In this document: piece by piece, positions 46,598-54,847 of the stretch
Numbering within the stretch: position 1 is the stretch's first letter
Layout: every line of letters begins with the position of its first letter
Assembly: GCA_016182795.1 (NCBI GenBank)
Contig: JACPFW010000001.1
Location: 72,478 to 136,477, forward strand
Source of the DNA: Gemmatimonadota bacterium
Lineage (GTDB): Bacteria > Gemmatimonadota > Gemmatimonadetes > Gemmatimonadales > Gemmatimonadaceae
DNA: 64,000 nucleotides
Direction of reading: 5' to 3'
The notes under the pieces: generated by a model
Told to the model about the DNA's origin: nothing
Databases searched by the model: none
What the model saw: only the letters and a program-made list of their open reading frames with translations
Translations under genes and position numbers: made by a program

Positions 46598-47652
46598 CAA
46601 AGCCCGTGAATCCGGCGCTCCTGAGCTGCCCGGCGCCATTGGAGGCCGCCGATTATGTGCAGCTGGGGCACGGCTCGGGCGGACGGCTCAGCGCCCAGCT
46701 CGTGGCTCGCCACTTCCTTCCGCATTTCGACAATCCGTCGCTGGCGCCGCTGGGCGACGCATCCATCGTGGCGTGCACGGGACGCGAACTCGCCGTCTCC
46801 ACCGATTCGTTCGTCGTGCATCCGCTCGAGTTCCCGGGCGGCAATATTGGCTCGCTCGCCGTGCACGGCACGCTCAACGATGTCGCAATGATGGGGGCGC
46901 GCCCCATCTGCCTCACCGCCGGCTTCGTGCTCGAGGAGGGGTTGTCGCTCGCGCTGCTCGACCGCGTCATCGCCGCCATGGCGCTGGCGGCGCGCGACGC
47001 GCGCGTGCCGATCGTCGCCGGCGACACCAAGGTGGTGAACCGCGGAAAGGCCGACGGTCTGTACATCAACACGTCGGCGGTGGGGACGGTCGATCCCGAC
47101 TTCCGGCCGGCTCCCGACCGGGCGCAGGCCGGTGACGCGATTCTGCTGAGCGGCCCCATCGCGCGCCACGGCATGGCGATCATGGCCGCGCGCGAAGGGC
47201 TGGCGTTCGACAGCGCCATCACCAGCGACAGCGCCTGCCTTGTGCCGCTCGTCGACGCGCTGCGCGCGCTGGGCGCCGCCGTGCACGTCCTGCGCGACCC
47301 GACCCGTGGCGGGGTTGCCAGCGCGCTCAATGAAATCGCCGCGGCGTCAGGCGTGGGCATTGAGATCGACGACGCGTCCATCCCTGTGCCCCGCGACGTG
47401 CGCGCGGCCTGTGAGATGCTCGGTCTCGACCCGCTGTACGTCGCCAATGAAGGGGTGATGGCCGTCTTTGTCGCGAGCGACCACGCGGATGCGGCCCTGC
47501 GGGCGCTGCGCGCGCACGCGCTGGGCGCGGAGGCGGCCCGCATTGGGCGCGTGGTGGCGGCCCATCCGCGCATCGTCGCCCTGCGCACGCCGCTCGGCGC
47601 GATGCGCGTGGTCGACCTGCTGCCGGGCGACCAGTTGCCGCGAATTTGCTAA
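46594..47652 (+). CDS. hypE: Hydrogenase maturation protein HypE
   Basis: A 352-residue HypE of the PurM/SelD superfamily. The N-terminal [15 protein letters not shown] and [17 protein letters not shown] blocks bind [18 protein letters not shown] is the family hallmark, and the C terminus is PRIC-OH, whose Cys receives the carbamoyl group from HypF and is dehydrated to thiocyanate. A longer reading from 46417 is rejected because ATG 46594 overlaps the hypD stop exactly and gives the normal N terminus. It is the last gene of the hyp operon. Confidence 0.95.
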   Translation: MTKPVNPALLSCPAPLEAADYVQLGHGSGGRLSAQLVARHFLPHFDNPSLAPLGDASIVACTGRELAVSTDSFVVHPLEFPGGNIGSLAVHGTLNDVAMMGARPICLTAGFVLEEGLSLALLDRVIAAMALAARDARVPIVAGDTKVVNRGKADGLYINTSAVGTVDPDFRPAPDRAQAGDAILLSGPIARHGMAIMAAREGLAFDSAITSDSACLVPLVDALRALGAAVHVLRDPTRGGVASALNEIAAASGVGIEIDDASIPVPRDVRAACEMLGLDPLYVANEGVMAVFVASDHADAALRALRAHALGAEAARIGRVVAAHPRIVALRTPLGAMRVVDLLPGDQLPRIC

Positions 47653-47746
47653 CAGCGCGGGACGGGGGGCGGGGGCCGGGAGGGGCGCGGACTTGAGCCG
47701 TGATGGTCCGGCGGTGATTTTCTGAGTATTCCACTTCGGAGGAAAA

Positions 47747-48106
47747 GTGCATCACGCGCCCGGCTTCTTGGCCCTCATCGAGTCCCTGCGTTCGCACGTG
47801 AAAGAGGTCACCATGGAGGAGGCGCGCGCGCGGCAGGCGGCGGGGGCGCACCTCGTCGACATCCGCGAGCAGAGCGAATGGGCCGCCGGCCACGCGGCGG
47901 GCGCAACCTACCTTGGCAAGGGCGTGATCGAACGCGACATCGAGGGCGCGATTCCCGACAAGTCGGCTGAGATCATTCTCTACTGCGGCGGCGGGTTCCG
48001 GTCGGTCATCGCCGCCGACTCGCTGCAGAAGATGGGCTACACCAACGTCAGCTCAATGATGGGCGGCTGGCGCGAGTGGAGCGCCAGCGGCGCGCCCACC
48101 GAGTAG
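47747..48106 (+). CDS. Rhodanese-domain sulfurtransferase
   Basis: A 119-residue single-domain rhodanese. The active Cys sits in LYCGGGFRS (loop CGGGFRS), with VDIREQSEWAAGH at the CH2A-like segment and GGWREWSA near the end. It probably transfers sulfane sulfur or binds persulfide in the cytoplasm. A strong ribosome site GGAGGAAAA precedes the GTG start. The gene begins 95 bases after hypE and could be read through with it; sulfur transfer for [Fe-S] assembly in hydrogenase is conceivable but not shown. Confidence 0.88.
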   Translation: MHHAPGFLALIESLRSHVKEVTMEEARARQAAGAHLVDIREQSEWAAGHAAGATYLGKGVIERDIEGAIPDKSAEIILYCGGGFRSVIAADSLQKMGYTNVSSMMGGWREWSASGAPTE

Positions 48107-48126
48107 CGTGCGCGGCGGCGGTACGG

Positions 48127-48486
48127 TCAGCCCGGACCCGCGCCCCGAAACGTGAAGTAGACCGCCCCGACCATGCAGCACGCGGCCCACAGAAAGTCGA
48201 GCCGCATCTGCTGGCGCATGTACAACACCGTGAACGGCACGAAGACCGACAGCGTGATGACCTCCTGCATCATCTTGAGCTGCGGCAGCGTCATGACGGT
48301 CGCGCCAACGCGGTTGGCGGGCACCTGCAGCAGGTACTCGAACAGCGCGATGCCCCAGCTCACGAGCGCGGCGACAATCCACGGGCGCGACGACATCGTG
48401 CGCAGGTGGCCATACCACGCGAAGGTCATGAACACGTTTGAAGCGGCGAGCAGGGTGGCGGTGCGCCAGACGATGGGCAGGTTCAC
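48127..48486 (-). CDS. DUF486 (DMT-like) small membrane protein
   Basis: A 119-residue protein with four hydrophobic helices, of the DUF486 family related to small drug/metabolite transporters. The family N terminus appears as TATLLAASNVFMTFAWYGHLR, then SWGIALFEYLLQVPANRVG and FVPFTVLYM. The GTG at 48486 is chosen because it gives a family-like short N terminus; an in-frame reading from 48546 adds a basic, proline-rich extension without a ribosome site. Function is unknown. It is convergent with the rhodanese gene. Confidence 0.8.
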   Translation of the reverse strand: MNLPIVWRTATLLAASNVFMTFAWYGHLRTMSSRPWIVAALVSWGIALFEYLLQVPANRVGATVMTLPQLKMMQEVITLSVFVPFTVLYMRQQMRLDFLWAACCMVGAVYFTFRGAGPG

Positions 48487-48614
48487 GGGCGGCGAGGGCT
48501 GAGGTTCGCGGCGGGGGACCACGAAGCTTATGCGGATTCGGCGCACGGTTGCAGTCCGGGGCCTCGCGCGCCGCCCAGACTGGACGGCGGCGCCGCGGGC
48601 TGAGAGTATACCCC

Positions 48615-49061
48615 ATGCCCAAATCCATCTACGATCCGGCCGTGCGCGCGTCGCTGCTCGCGCGCATCGACCGGCTGGGGGCCTCCGACTCGGCGCGTTG
48701 GGGTCAGTTCACCGCGCCGAAGATGGTGACGCATCTCATTGAGTCGTTGCGGATGGCGGCCAATGAGATCGCCGTGCCGCCCCGATCTACGTTCTTGAGT
48801 AATCGGCTGGTGCGGTACCTCGTGATCTACGTGCTGCCGTTTCCACGCGGCGCCCCGACGGCGCGCCAACTGCTCGCGCGCGCTCCCGATACGTGGGCCA
48901 GCGATGTGTCGGCGCTCAAGACAACACTCGAACGGACGGCGGCCATCGACCCCAACGTCGCCTGGCCCGCGCACCCGGCGTTTGGCGACATCAACGGCTC
49001 GGACTGGGGCGTCCTGATCTACCGGCACATGGACCACCATCTCAGGCAGTTCGGCGCGTAA
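48615..49061 (+). CDS. DUF1569 (DinB-superfamily) protein
   Basis: A 148-residue four-helix-bundle protein of the DUF1569/DinB-like group. The three metal-type His positions typical of the fold appear as MVTHLIESLRMA, and the C-terminal YRHMDHHLRQFG. DinB-like proteins often bind metal and some are thiol S-transferases, for example for bacillithiol or mycothiol; substrate is unknown. TATACC lies just before the ATG at 48615, so the transcript may be leaderless or the start may be misjudged. It is followed 23 bases later by the mscL-like gene. Confidence 0.8.
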   Translation: MPKSIYDPAVRASLLARIDRLGASDSARWGQFTAPKMVTHLIESLRMAANEIAVPPRSTFLSNRLVRYLVIYVLPFPRGAPTARQLLARAPDTWASDVSALKTTLERTAAIDPNVAWPAHPAFGDINGSDWGVLIYRHMDHHLRQFGA

Positions 49062-49084
49062 TCCCCCATCACACGGAGTGCATC

Positions 49085-49390
49085 GTGATCAAGGAATTCG
49101 TCGCATTTCTGAAGCAGTATGGCGTCGTCGGCCTGGCGATCGCCGTCATCATTGGCGGCAAGCTGAACGACTTGGTGACGGCAGTCGTGGGCGGCCTGCT
49201 GATGCCGATCGTTGGTGTTGCGACGTCTGCGGCCGGTGGCGACTGGCGCTCATGGACGCCAGAAAAATGGGGCGTGAAGTGGGAGCTGGGTAGGGTGCTC
49301 GGCGCGGGTATCGACTTCATCATCGTCGCGTTCATCGTCTTCTGGATGGCCAAGAAGATTCTGAAGGAAGAGACGGTCGGCAAGAAGTAG
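49085..49390 (+). CDS. mscL: MscL-type large-conductance mechanosensitive channel
   Basis: A 101-residue MscL with GTG start: N-terminal helix IKEFVAFLKQYGVVGLAIAVIIGG, pore helix with LNDLVTAVVGGLLMPIVG, a short periplasmic loop (about 45-65) and second helix FIIVAFIVFWMAKK with a charged C terminus. It is shorter than the typical 130-150 residues because the C-terminal cytoplasmic bundle is cut to a few charged residues. It protects against sudden loss of external osmolarity at the inner membrane. The gene ends 19 bases before the DinB-ICMT fusion. Confidence 0.87.
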   Translation: MIKEFVAFLKQYGVVGLAIAVIIGGKLNDLVTAVVGGLLMPIVGVATSAAGGDWRSWTPEKWGVKWELGRVLGAGIDFIIVAFIVFWMAKKILKEETVGKK

Positions 49391-49409
49391 GCGCACCGAC
49401 GAGTCGCCG

Positions 49410-50312
49410 GTGCCGATTGGCGAACGACTGGCCGACCAACTGCGCCGCGCCTGGGGCGGCGATCCGTGGCACGGCCCATCGGTCCATGACATCCTGTCGC
49501 GTCTTACGGCGCGGCAGGCGGCGCACCGGCGCGTCCGCGGCTCGCACACGCCGTGGGAGTTGGTGCGGCACCTGACCCTGTGGGTCGAGGTTCCGGCGCG
49601 CCGCTTTGACGACCCCGCGGTCGCGGCCACGGAAGACGCCAACTTTGCCGCGCCGGTGGCCTTCACCGAAGAGCAGTGGCAGGCGGACGTCGCCGCCCTC
49701 GAGCGTGCCGTCCACCAATTTGCCGATCGCGTCCAGGCGATGTCCGACGCGGCGCTCACCGCTCCGGTGGGCGACTGCGGATACTCGCACGAGTTCATGG
49801 TGGACGGCGTCGTGCAGCACTTCGCCTACCATGCGGGGCAAATCGCCCTCCTCGCGCGCTCCGAAGACACGCCGCCGATCGTCGCGCCGGCGCCGCTCAT
49901 CGTGCTGGCCGCGATGCTCGTCGCCGAAGCGGCGCGCTACGTGTTCTCGCTGACGCTCCCCGCGCCGTCGTGGGCGGGTATCGCGATCGTGCTGTTCGGC
50001 GGCTGGTTGCTCTGGTGGGCGCACGATCACTTTGTGCGCGCGCGCACGCCGGCCGTGCCGTGGCGGGCGTCGCGCGTGCTGGTGCTCGGCGGGCCGTATC
50101 GCGTGACGCGTAACCCGATGTACATCGGCATGCTTATCATCCAGGCCGGCGTCGGCGTCGCGCGCGGCAACGCGTGGTATCTCGTGATGCTGATCCCCGC
50201 GTGGATGATGCTGCACTGGGGCGTCGTGCTGCGCGAAGAGCGCTATCTGGTGAGGCGCTTCGGCGCGCCCTACGCGGAACTGCTCCGCACCTCGCGGCGC
50301 TGGCTGCGCTAA
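49410..50312 (+). CDS. DinB domain fused to ICMT-type membrane methyltransferase
   Basis: The 300-residue protein joins two complete domains. The first (about 1-150) is a DinB-like four-helix bundle with the His positions of PWELVRHLTLWVE and VVQHFAYHAGQIALL. The second (about 158-300) is an isoprenylcysteine carboxyl methyltransferase-like membrane enzyme with several helices and the PEMT/ICMT block PYRVTRNPMYIGM, then EERYLVRRFGAPYAEL. The linker SEDTPPIVAPAPLIVLAA looks like the N terminus of stand-alone ICMT proteins, so two genes seem to have been joined exactly at a start. One part may bind a thiol or lipid and the other methylate a membrane substrate; that is inference. Its stop overlaps that of the convergent hrpB. 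Confidence 0.87.
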   Translation: MPIGERLADQLRRAWGGDPWHGPSVHDILSRLTARQAAHRRVRGSHTPWELVRHLTLWVEVPARRFDDPAVAATEDANFAAPVAFTEEQWQADVAALERAVHQFADRVQAMSDAALTAPVGDCGYSHEFMVDGVVQHFAYHAGQIALLARSEDTPPIVAPAPLIVLAAMLVAEAARYVFSLTLPAPSWAGIAIVLFGGWLLWWAHDHFVRARTPAVPWRASRVLVLGGPYRVTRNPMYIGMLIIQAGVGVARGNAWYLVMLIPAWMMLHWGVVLREERYLVRRFGAPYAELLRTSRRWLR

Positions 50313-52822
50313 CCGCGGCGCTTGGCGCGGGCCGTGGGCGCCGCCTCCAGCGGATTCTCCGGCCAGTGATGCTTGGGGTACCGCCCCCGCAGATCCTTGC
50401 GCACGTCGAAGTACGATCGCGCCCAGAAGCCGGCGAGATCGCGCGTCACCTGCACGGGACGGTGCGCCGGCGACAGGAGTTGAAGCGTCAGCGGCACGCG
50501 GCCGCCGCCGATGCGCGGCGTCTCCGCCAAGCCGAACAACTCCTGCAATCGCACCGCCAGCGCCGGCGCCGCGGCATCGGCATAGTCGATCGGCAGACGT
50601 GACCCACTCGGCACGACGCAGTGCGTCGGCGCCAGCGCGTCGAGCCGTTCGCGCAGCGTCCACGGCAGCCGTCCGAGCAGCGCGTCGGCGATGTCGACGC
50701 GTCCGAGGGCGTTCAACGTGCCAATCGACAGCAGGGCGGGGAGCAGCCAGTTGTCGAGCGTGGCGCGCAGGGCGTCATCGCTCACATCGGGATACGCGGC
50801 GTCGCAGGCGCGTGCAAACGCGAGGCGCTCGCGCAGGCGCGTGGCGCGCTCGTCCCATCGCAGGACGCCGAGCCCTTCGTCGCGCACGACGGCGAGCAGC
50901 GCGTGCGCCGCCTCCTCGGGCGACGGCGTTTCGACGCGCCGCTCGCGGAGCACGATGCCCCCCAGCCGGCTGACGCGCGTGAGCCGGAGCGTGCGACGCT
51001 CGGCGTCCCAGTGGCGCACGAACTCCTCCGTCGCCTGTGTGCCGAAGTGCTGCATCACGTCGGCGGCGCTGATCGCCGCCGCCATCCAGATGCGACTTTC
51101 GCGCGGGTCGCCGTCCACGTCGGCGATGGCGAGCCACGCTTCGGCGCCAAGCGACCGCGGCACGGCGAAGGTAGCGCCGCGTCCATTGCGCAGCAGATAT
51201 CGGCCCGGCGCGTCGGCGCGCTGGCGCGCGAGGCGGTCGGGATACGCGAGCGCCACAAGCAAGCCAACCGCGTCGTCCTTGCGTTCTTCGGTGCCCGGTG
51301 AGGCGCCGAGGCCGCGCCGCAGGGCGTCGGCCTCCTGTCGTACGCGCTGCAGGCGGGCGCGGTCGGCGCGACGCGCTCGGGCAAACTCCGCGTCGCGCAG
51401 CGCACGCACGCGGTCGGCGAGGTCGGCGTCGCCTTCCGCGGTCGCGCGGTCAAACAGGTCACGCTCGCCGAGCAGCGCCGCCACGTCACAGGCGAGCGCG
51501 CCGTGGCCGAGCGTGTGGCCGCGCGCCACGAGATGGGCGAGCCGCGGGTGCGCGCCAAGCGCGGCAACACGACGCCCGTGCGCGGTGATCCGTCCGTCGG
51601 CGTCGAGCGCGTCAAGTGCGCGCAGGAGACCGCGGGCTTGCTCGAGCGCGCCGTCCGGAGGCGCGTCGAGCCAACGCAGGGTGTGGGCGTCGTCGATGCC
51701 GGCGGCCGCCAGTTCGAGCGCGAGCGGCGCGAGGTCGGCCTCGAGGATCTCCGGCGTGCGGTGGGCGAGCAGCTGTGCATCGTCGCCCTCGGCCCAGAGG
51801 CGATAGCAGACGCCGGCACTCAGGCGGCCGGCGCGGCCACGGCGCTGATCGGCGGCCGCGCGCGAGACGCGCGTGGTGACCAGCCGCGTCATGCCGCTGC
51901 GCGCGTCAAAGCGCGGCACGCGCGCCAGACCGGCGTCGATCACCACGCGCACGCCTTCAATGGTGAGGCTCGTCTCGGCAATGGACGTGGCGAGCACAAT
52001 CTTCCGTCGGCCGGTAGGACTTGGCCGGATGGCGCGATCCTGTGCCTCGAGGGGCATCGCGCCGTAGAGTGCGATGACGTCGATGGTGGGGTCGAGCGCG
52101 TCGAGCAAGGCGGCCGCACGGCTGATCTCTGCCTGACCCGGCAGAAAGACGAGCACGTCACCCGGCGCGTCGGCCAGCGCCGCGCGCACGGCGCTCGCCG
52201 CGGCTTCCTCGACGCGCTGCCGGTCGCGCGGCGCACGATAGACGGTTTCCACCGGATGCAGGCGTCCTTCACTCACAACCACCGGCGCCCCGCCGAGCAG
52301 CGCGGCGACCGGCGCGGCGTCGATGGTCGCCGACATCACCGCGACGCGCAGGTCGTCGCGCACCAGCGCGCGCGCATGCAGCGTGAGCGCGAGGCCTAGG
52401 TCGGCGTGCAGGCTGCGCTCGTGAAACTCGTCAAAGAGCACCGCCGACACGCCCTCGAGCGTCGCGTCGTCGCGCAGCATCCGGGTGAGCACGCCCTCGG
52501 TGACGACCTCCACGCGCGTGCGCGCCGAGACGCGCGAGTCGAGTCGCACGCGGTAGCCCACGGTGCCGCCCACCTCCTCGCCGAGCAGGCGGGCCATGTG
52601 ATGGGCGGCGGCCCGCGCCGCGAGCCGCCGCGGCTCGAGCACAAGCACGCGGCCGGTGCACCACGGCTCGTCGCGGAGGGCGAGCGGCACGCGCGTGGTC
52701 TTGCCGGCGCCCGGCGGCGCCACGAGCACGGCGCGCCCCGCGGTGCGCAAGGCATCGCGCAGGGCGGGGAGCACGTCATCAATGGGAAGTCTGGGGGCGC
52801 TCACGGCCTTGGGTGGGAGCAC
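50309..52822 (-). CDS. hrpB: ATP-dependent helicase HrpB
   Basis: A 837-residue DEAH/RHA-type helicase of the HrpB family. Motif I is APPGAGKTTRVPLAL near residue 35, motif II FDEFHERSLHADLGL (DEFH box), motif III MSATIDAAPV, motif VI QRRGRAGRLSAGVCYRLW, then the HA2/OB domain and HrpB-specific C-terminal domain ending near RGRYPKHHWPENP. HrpB family members are cytoplasmic RNA or nucleic-acid helicases, in E. coli not essential. The start may be GTG 52822 or GTG 52804; neither has a clear ribosome site. It diverges from lspA. Its stop overlaps the DinB-ICMT gene stop by two bases. Confidence 0.93.
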   Translation of the reverse strand: MLPPKAVSAPRLPIDDVLPALRDALRTAGRAVLVAPPGAGKTTRVPLALRDEPWCTGRVLVLEPRRLAARAAAHHMARLLGEEVGGTVGYRVRLDSRVSARTRVEVVTEGVLTRMLRDDATLEGVSAVLFDEFHERSLHADLGLALTLHARALVRDDLRVAVMSATIDAAPVAALLGGAPVVVSEGRLHPVETVYRAPRDRQRVEEAAASAVRAALADAPGDVLVFLPGQAEISRAAALLDALDPTIDVIALYGAMPLEAQDRAIRPSPTGRRKIVLATSIAETSLTIEGVRVVIDAGLARVPRFDARSGMTRLVTTRVSRAAADQRRGRAGRLSAGVCYRLWAEGDDAQLLAHRTPEILEADLAPLALELAAAGIDDAHTLRWLDAPPDGALEQARGLLRALDALDADGRITAHGRRVAALGAHPRLAHLVARGHTLGHGALACDVAALLGERDLFDRATAEGDADLADRVRALRDAEFARARRADRARLQRVRQEADALRRGLGASPGTEERKDDAVGLLVALAYPDRLARQRADAPGRYLLRNGRGATFAVPRSLGAEAWLAIADVDGDPRESRIWMAAAISAADVMQHFGTQATEEFVRHWDAERRTLRLTRVSRLGGIVLRERRVETPSPEEAAHALLAVVRDEGLGVLRWDERATRLRERLAFARACDAAYPDVSDDALRATLDNWLLPALLSIGTLNALGRVDIADALLGRLPWTLRERLDALAPTHCVVPSGSRLPIDYADAAAPALAVRLQELFGLAETPRIGGGRVPLTLQLLSPAHRPVQVTRDLAGFWARSYFDVRKDLRGRYPKHHWPENPLEAAPTARAKRRG

Positions 52823-52857
52823 GCCGCGGCGGCTTTCCGCCGCGGGCCTCGCGGCGG

Positions 52858-52863
52858 TAAGTT
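52858..52863 (+). promoter_or_regulatory. TAAGTT box upstream of lspA
   Basis: TAAGTT at 52858-52863 lies 46 bases before the lspA start. It is one of four TAA[AG]TT hexamers seen just upstream of plus-strand gene starts in this window and could be a -10-like promoter element. Confidence 0.35.
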
Positions 52864-52909
52864 AGACATCGGTTCCCGCGCAGTCCACGACGCCCCCTCA
52901 TCGCCCCGC

Positions 52910-53434
52910 ATGTTCTCCACGCTTCGCGACCGACTCTTCGTCTCACTCGCGCTCGGCGTCCTCGCCGGCGACCTCGTCACCAAGCGCATTGCCGAGGCAA
53001 CCCTGCCGCTGCACCAGCCGCAGCCGGTCATCGGCGACGTGCTGCGCTGGACGTTGACGTACAACACCGGCGCGGCGATGAACATGCATTTTGGTCCGTC
53101 ATCGCGCGTCGTCTTCTCGCTGATCGCGTTGGTGATGATCGGCATCATCGTGAAGATGTGGCGCGGACTGCCGGCCAACTCCACGTGGCTGGCCGCCGCG
53201 CTGGGGATGATTGTCGCCGGCGCCGCCGGCAACCTCATCGACCGGCTGCGCAGCGCGCGCGGCGTCGTGGACTTCATCGATGTCGGCATCGGGAGCGCCC
53301 GCTTCTGGACGTTCAACGTCGCCGACTCCGGCGTCACGGTCGGCGCCGTGATTCTCGCGATTCTCACGTGGCGCGAGCCCGTCGCGCCCGACGCGGTCTC
53401 GCCGAAAGACGACGACGCGCCGCCGCCGGCGTAG
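52910..53434 (+). CDS. lspA: Prolipoprotein signal peptidase LspA
   Basis: A 174-residue aspartic peptidase of the inner membrane with four hydrophobic helices. The catalytic dyad is Asp111 in GNLIDRL and Asp139 in FNVADSG, matching Asp114 and Asp141 of the E. coli enzyme; YNTGAAM and VVDFIDV also match. It removes signal peptides from diacylglyceryl-modified prolipoproteins, consistent with several lipoproteins in this window. The ATG at 52910 is chosen because the longer in-frame reading runs through the hrpB start region. The C terminus has an acidic, proline-rich tail. Confidence 0.95.
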   Translation: MFSTLRDRLFVSLALGVLAGDLVTKRIAEATLPLHQPQPVIGDVLRWTLTYNTGAAMNMHFGPSSRVVFSLIALVMIGIIVKMWRGLPANSTWLAAALGMIVAGAAGNLIDRLRSARGVVDFIDVGIGSARFWTFNVADSGVTVGAVILAILTWREPVAPDAVSPKDDDAPPPA

Positions 53435-53465
53435 CGCCCGCCTCACCGCGCGCCGACGCTCGGCG

Positions 53466-53471
53466 TAAATT
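53466..53471 (+). promoter_or_regulatory. TAAATT box upstream of the NAD-binding protein gene
   Basis: TAAATT at 53466-53471 ends six bases before the ATG at 53478, so a promoter using it would yield an almost leaderless transcript. It belongs to the TAA[AG]TT set noted at 40554, 52858 and 54815. Confidence 0.35.
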
Positions 53472-53477
53472 CGCGGC

Positions 53478-54206
53478 ATGACCACCGCATTCATTGCCGG
53501 CGCCACCGGGTACACGGGGCGGCACGTCACCGAGCGCCTGGCGCGCGAAGGCGTGCGCGCCGTCGCGCACGTCCGCCCCGACTCGCCGGCGCTCGGCACC
53601 TGGACCGCGCGCTTTGCCGCCGCCGGCGCCGAGGCCGACGCCACGCCGTGGACCGACGATGCGATGGCGCGTACGATGGCGCGGCTGCGCCCCGATGTGG
53701 TCTTTGCCCTGCTCGGGACGACGCGCGCCCGCGCCGCGCGCGACGAACGCGCCACCGGCGCGGCCGCTGGCTACGACGAGGTGGACTACGGGCTGACGGC
53801 GCTGCTGCTGCGCGCGGTGCTCGCCGCCGCGCTGCGGCCGCGGTTCGTGTATCTCTCGTCGATGGGCGCGCTGGCGAGCAGTCGCAATCCGTACCTCGCG
53901 GTGCGCGGCCGGTTCGAACGCGAGCTGCAGGCGAGCGGTCTGCCGTACCTGATCGTGCGCCCGTCGTTCATTTCGGGGAGCGACCGCGACGAGCGGCGCG
54001 TCGCCGAGCGTGTGGCCAGCGTCGTGACGGATGCGTTGCTGCGGGGCGCGGCCGCCCTCGGCGGACACGCGCTGCACGATCGCTGGGCCACGCTGTCGGG
54101 CAGCGCGCTGGCGGCCGGCATGGTGCGCCTCGCGCTCGACGCGCCGGGCGGCGCCGCGATTGTCGACGCCGCCGATGTGCGCCGCGCCCTGCGGGAGCCG
54201 GCGTGA
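53478..54206 (+). CDS. NAD(P)-binding Rossmann-fold protein (atypical SDR)
   Basis: A 242-residue protein with the N-terminal dinucleotide-binding motif GATGYTGRHVTE (GxxGxxG), and later VYLSSMGALAS and a YLIVRPSFISG segment, as in NmrA/atypical SDR sensors and oxidoreductases. A catalytic Tyr-x-x-x-Lys is not obvious, so it may bind NAD(P) without standard dehydrogenase activity. Substrate unknown. The stop overlaps the GTG start of the methyltransferase gene by four bases, so the two are likely translated together. Confidence 0.85.
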   Translation: MTTAFIAGATGYTGRHVTERLAREGVRAVAHVRPDSPALGTWTARFAAAGAEADATPWTDDAMARTMARLRPDVVFALLGTTRARAARDERATGAAAGYDEVDYGLTALLLRAVLAAALRPRFVYLSSMGALASSRNPYLAVRGRFERELQASGLPYLIVRPSFISGSDRDERRVAERVASVVTDALLRGAAALGGHALHDRWATLSGSALAAGMVRLALDAPGGAAIVDAADVRRALREPA

Positions 54207-54802
54207 GCAAACGCTACGATCAGTCGTACTTCGACCGCTGGTATCGTGACCCGCGGCACCGCGTCAACACACCCGCCGGCGTACGCCGCAAGGTGCGCCT
54301 CGTGCTTGGCATCGCCGAGGCGCTGCTGGAGCGTCCCGTGCGCACGGTGCTCGACGTCGGCTGCGGCGAAGCGCCGTGGCGCTCGCACTTTCTCGACGAG
54401 CGGCCCAAGCTCGAGTACGTGGGCGTCGACTCCAGCGAGTATGTCGTGGAACGCTTCGGCCGGTCGCGCGGCATTCGCGCGGGGACGTTTGGCACGCTGG
54501 CGCAGATCGGCATCACCTCCAAGTTCGATCTCATCGTCTGCTGTGACGTGCTGCAGTACGTCCGCACCGAGGAGCTGCGCCCCGGACTCGCGGCGGTCGC
54601 CGCGCTGCTCGACGGGGTCGCCTACCTCGAGGCCTTCACCGACGCCGACGAGCTCGAGGGCGACAAGCAGCACTGGCATCACCGCACGCCCGGATTCTAT
54701 CGGCAGGCGTTTCGTACGGCCGGGCTCAGCGCCGTCGGCATGCACTGCTATGTCGGCCCGCAGCTGCTCGGATCGACGCTGGCGCTCGAGCGGGCCGAGT
54801 AG
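54203..54802 (+). CDS. Class I SAM-dependent methyltransferase
   Basis: A 199-residue protein with SAM motif I VLDVGCGEAPWRSHF, motif II acid VGVDSSEY and motif IV DLIVCCDVLQYV, so it is a small-molecule type methyltransferase. Substrate is unknown. A GTG start overlaps the preceding gene stop (GTGA), and a longer in-frame reading from 53648 lies inside that gene and is rejected. The paired NAD-binding protein may act in the same pathway. Confidence 0.86.
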   Translation: MSKRYDQSYFDRWYRDPRHRVNTPAGVRRKVRLVLGIAEALLERPVRTVLDVGCGEAPWRSHFLDERPKLEYVGVDSSEYVVERFGRSRGIRAGTFGTLAQIGITSKFDLIVCCDVLQYVRTEELRPGLAAVAALLDGVAYLEAFTDADELEGDKQHWHHRTPGFYRQAFRTAGLSAVGMHCYVGPQLLGSTLALERAE

Positions 54803-54814
54803 CGGCGCGCGCAT

Positions 54815-54820
54815 TAAGTT
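54815..54820 (+). promoter_or_regulatory. TAAGTT box upstream of pdxH
   Basis: TAAGTT at 54815-54820 lies 27 bases before the pdxH start. It matches the hexamer found ahead of three other genes in this window. Confidence 0.35.
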
Positions 54821-54847
54821 CCGGCACGCCTCCACCCGACGGAATAC

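Noticed and set aside
41956..47652. A complete hydrogenase locus
   Set aside because: Only maturation genes are present. No large or small subunit motifs, such as the paired CxxC of the large subunit, were found in the window.
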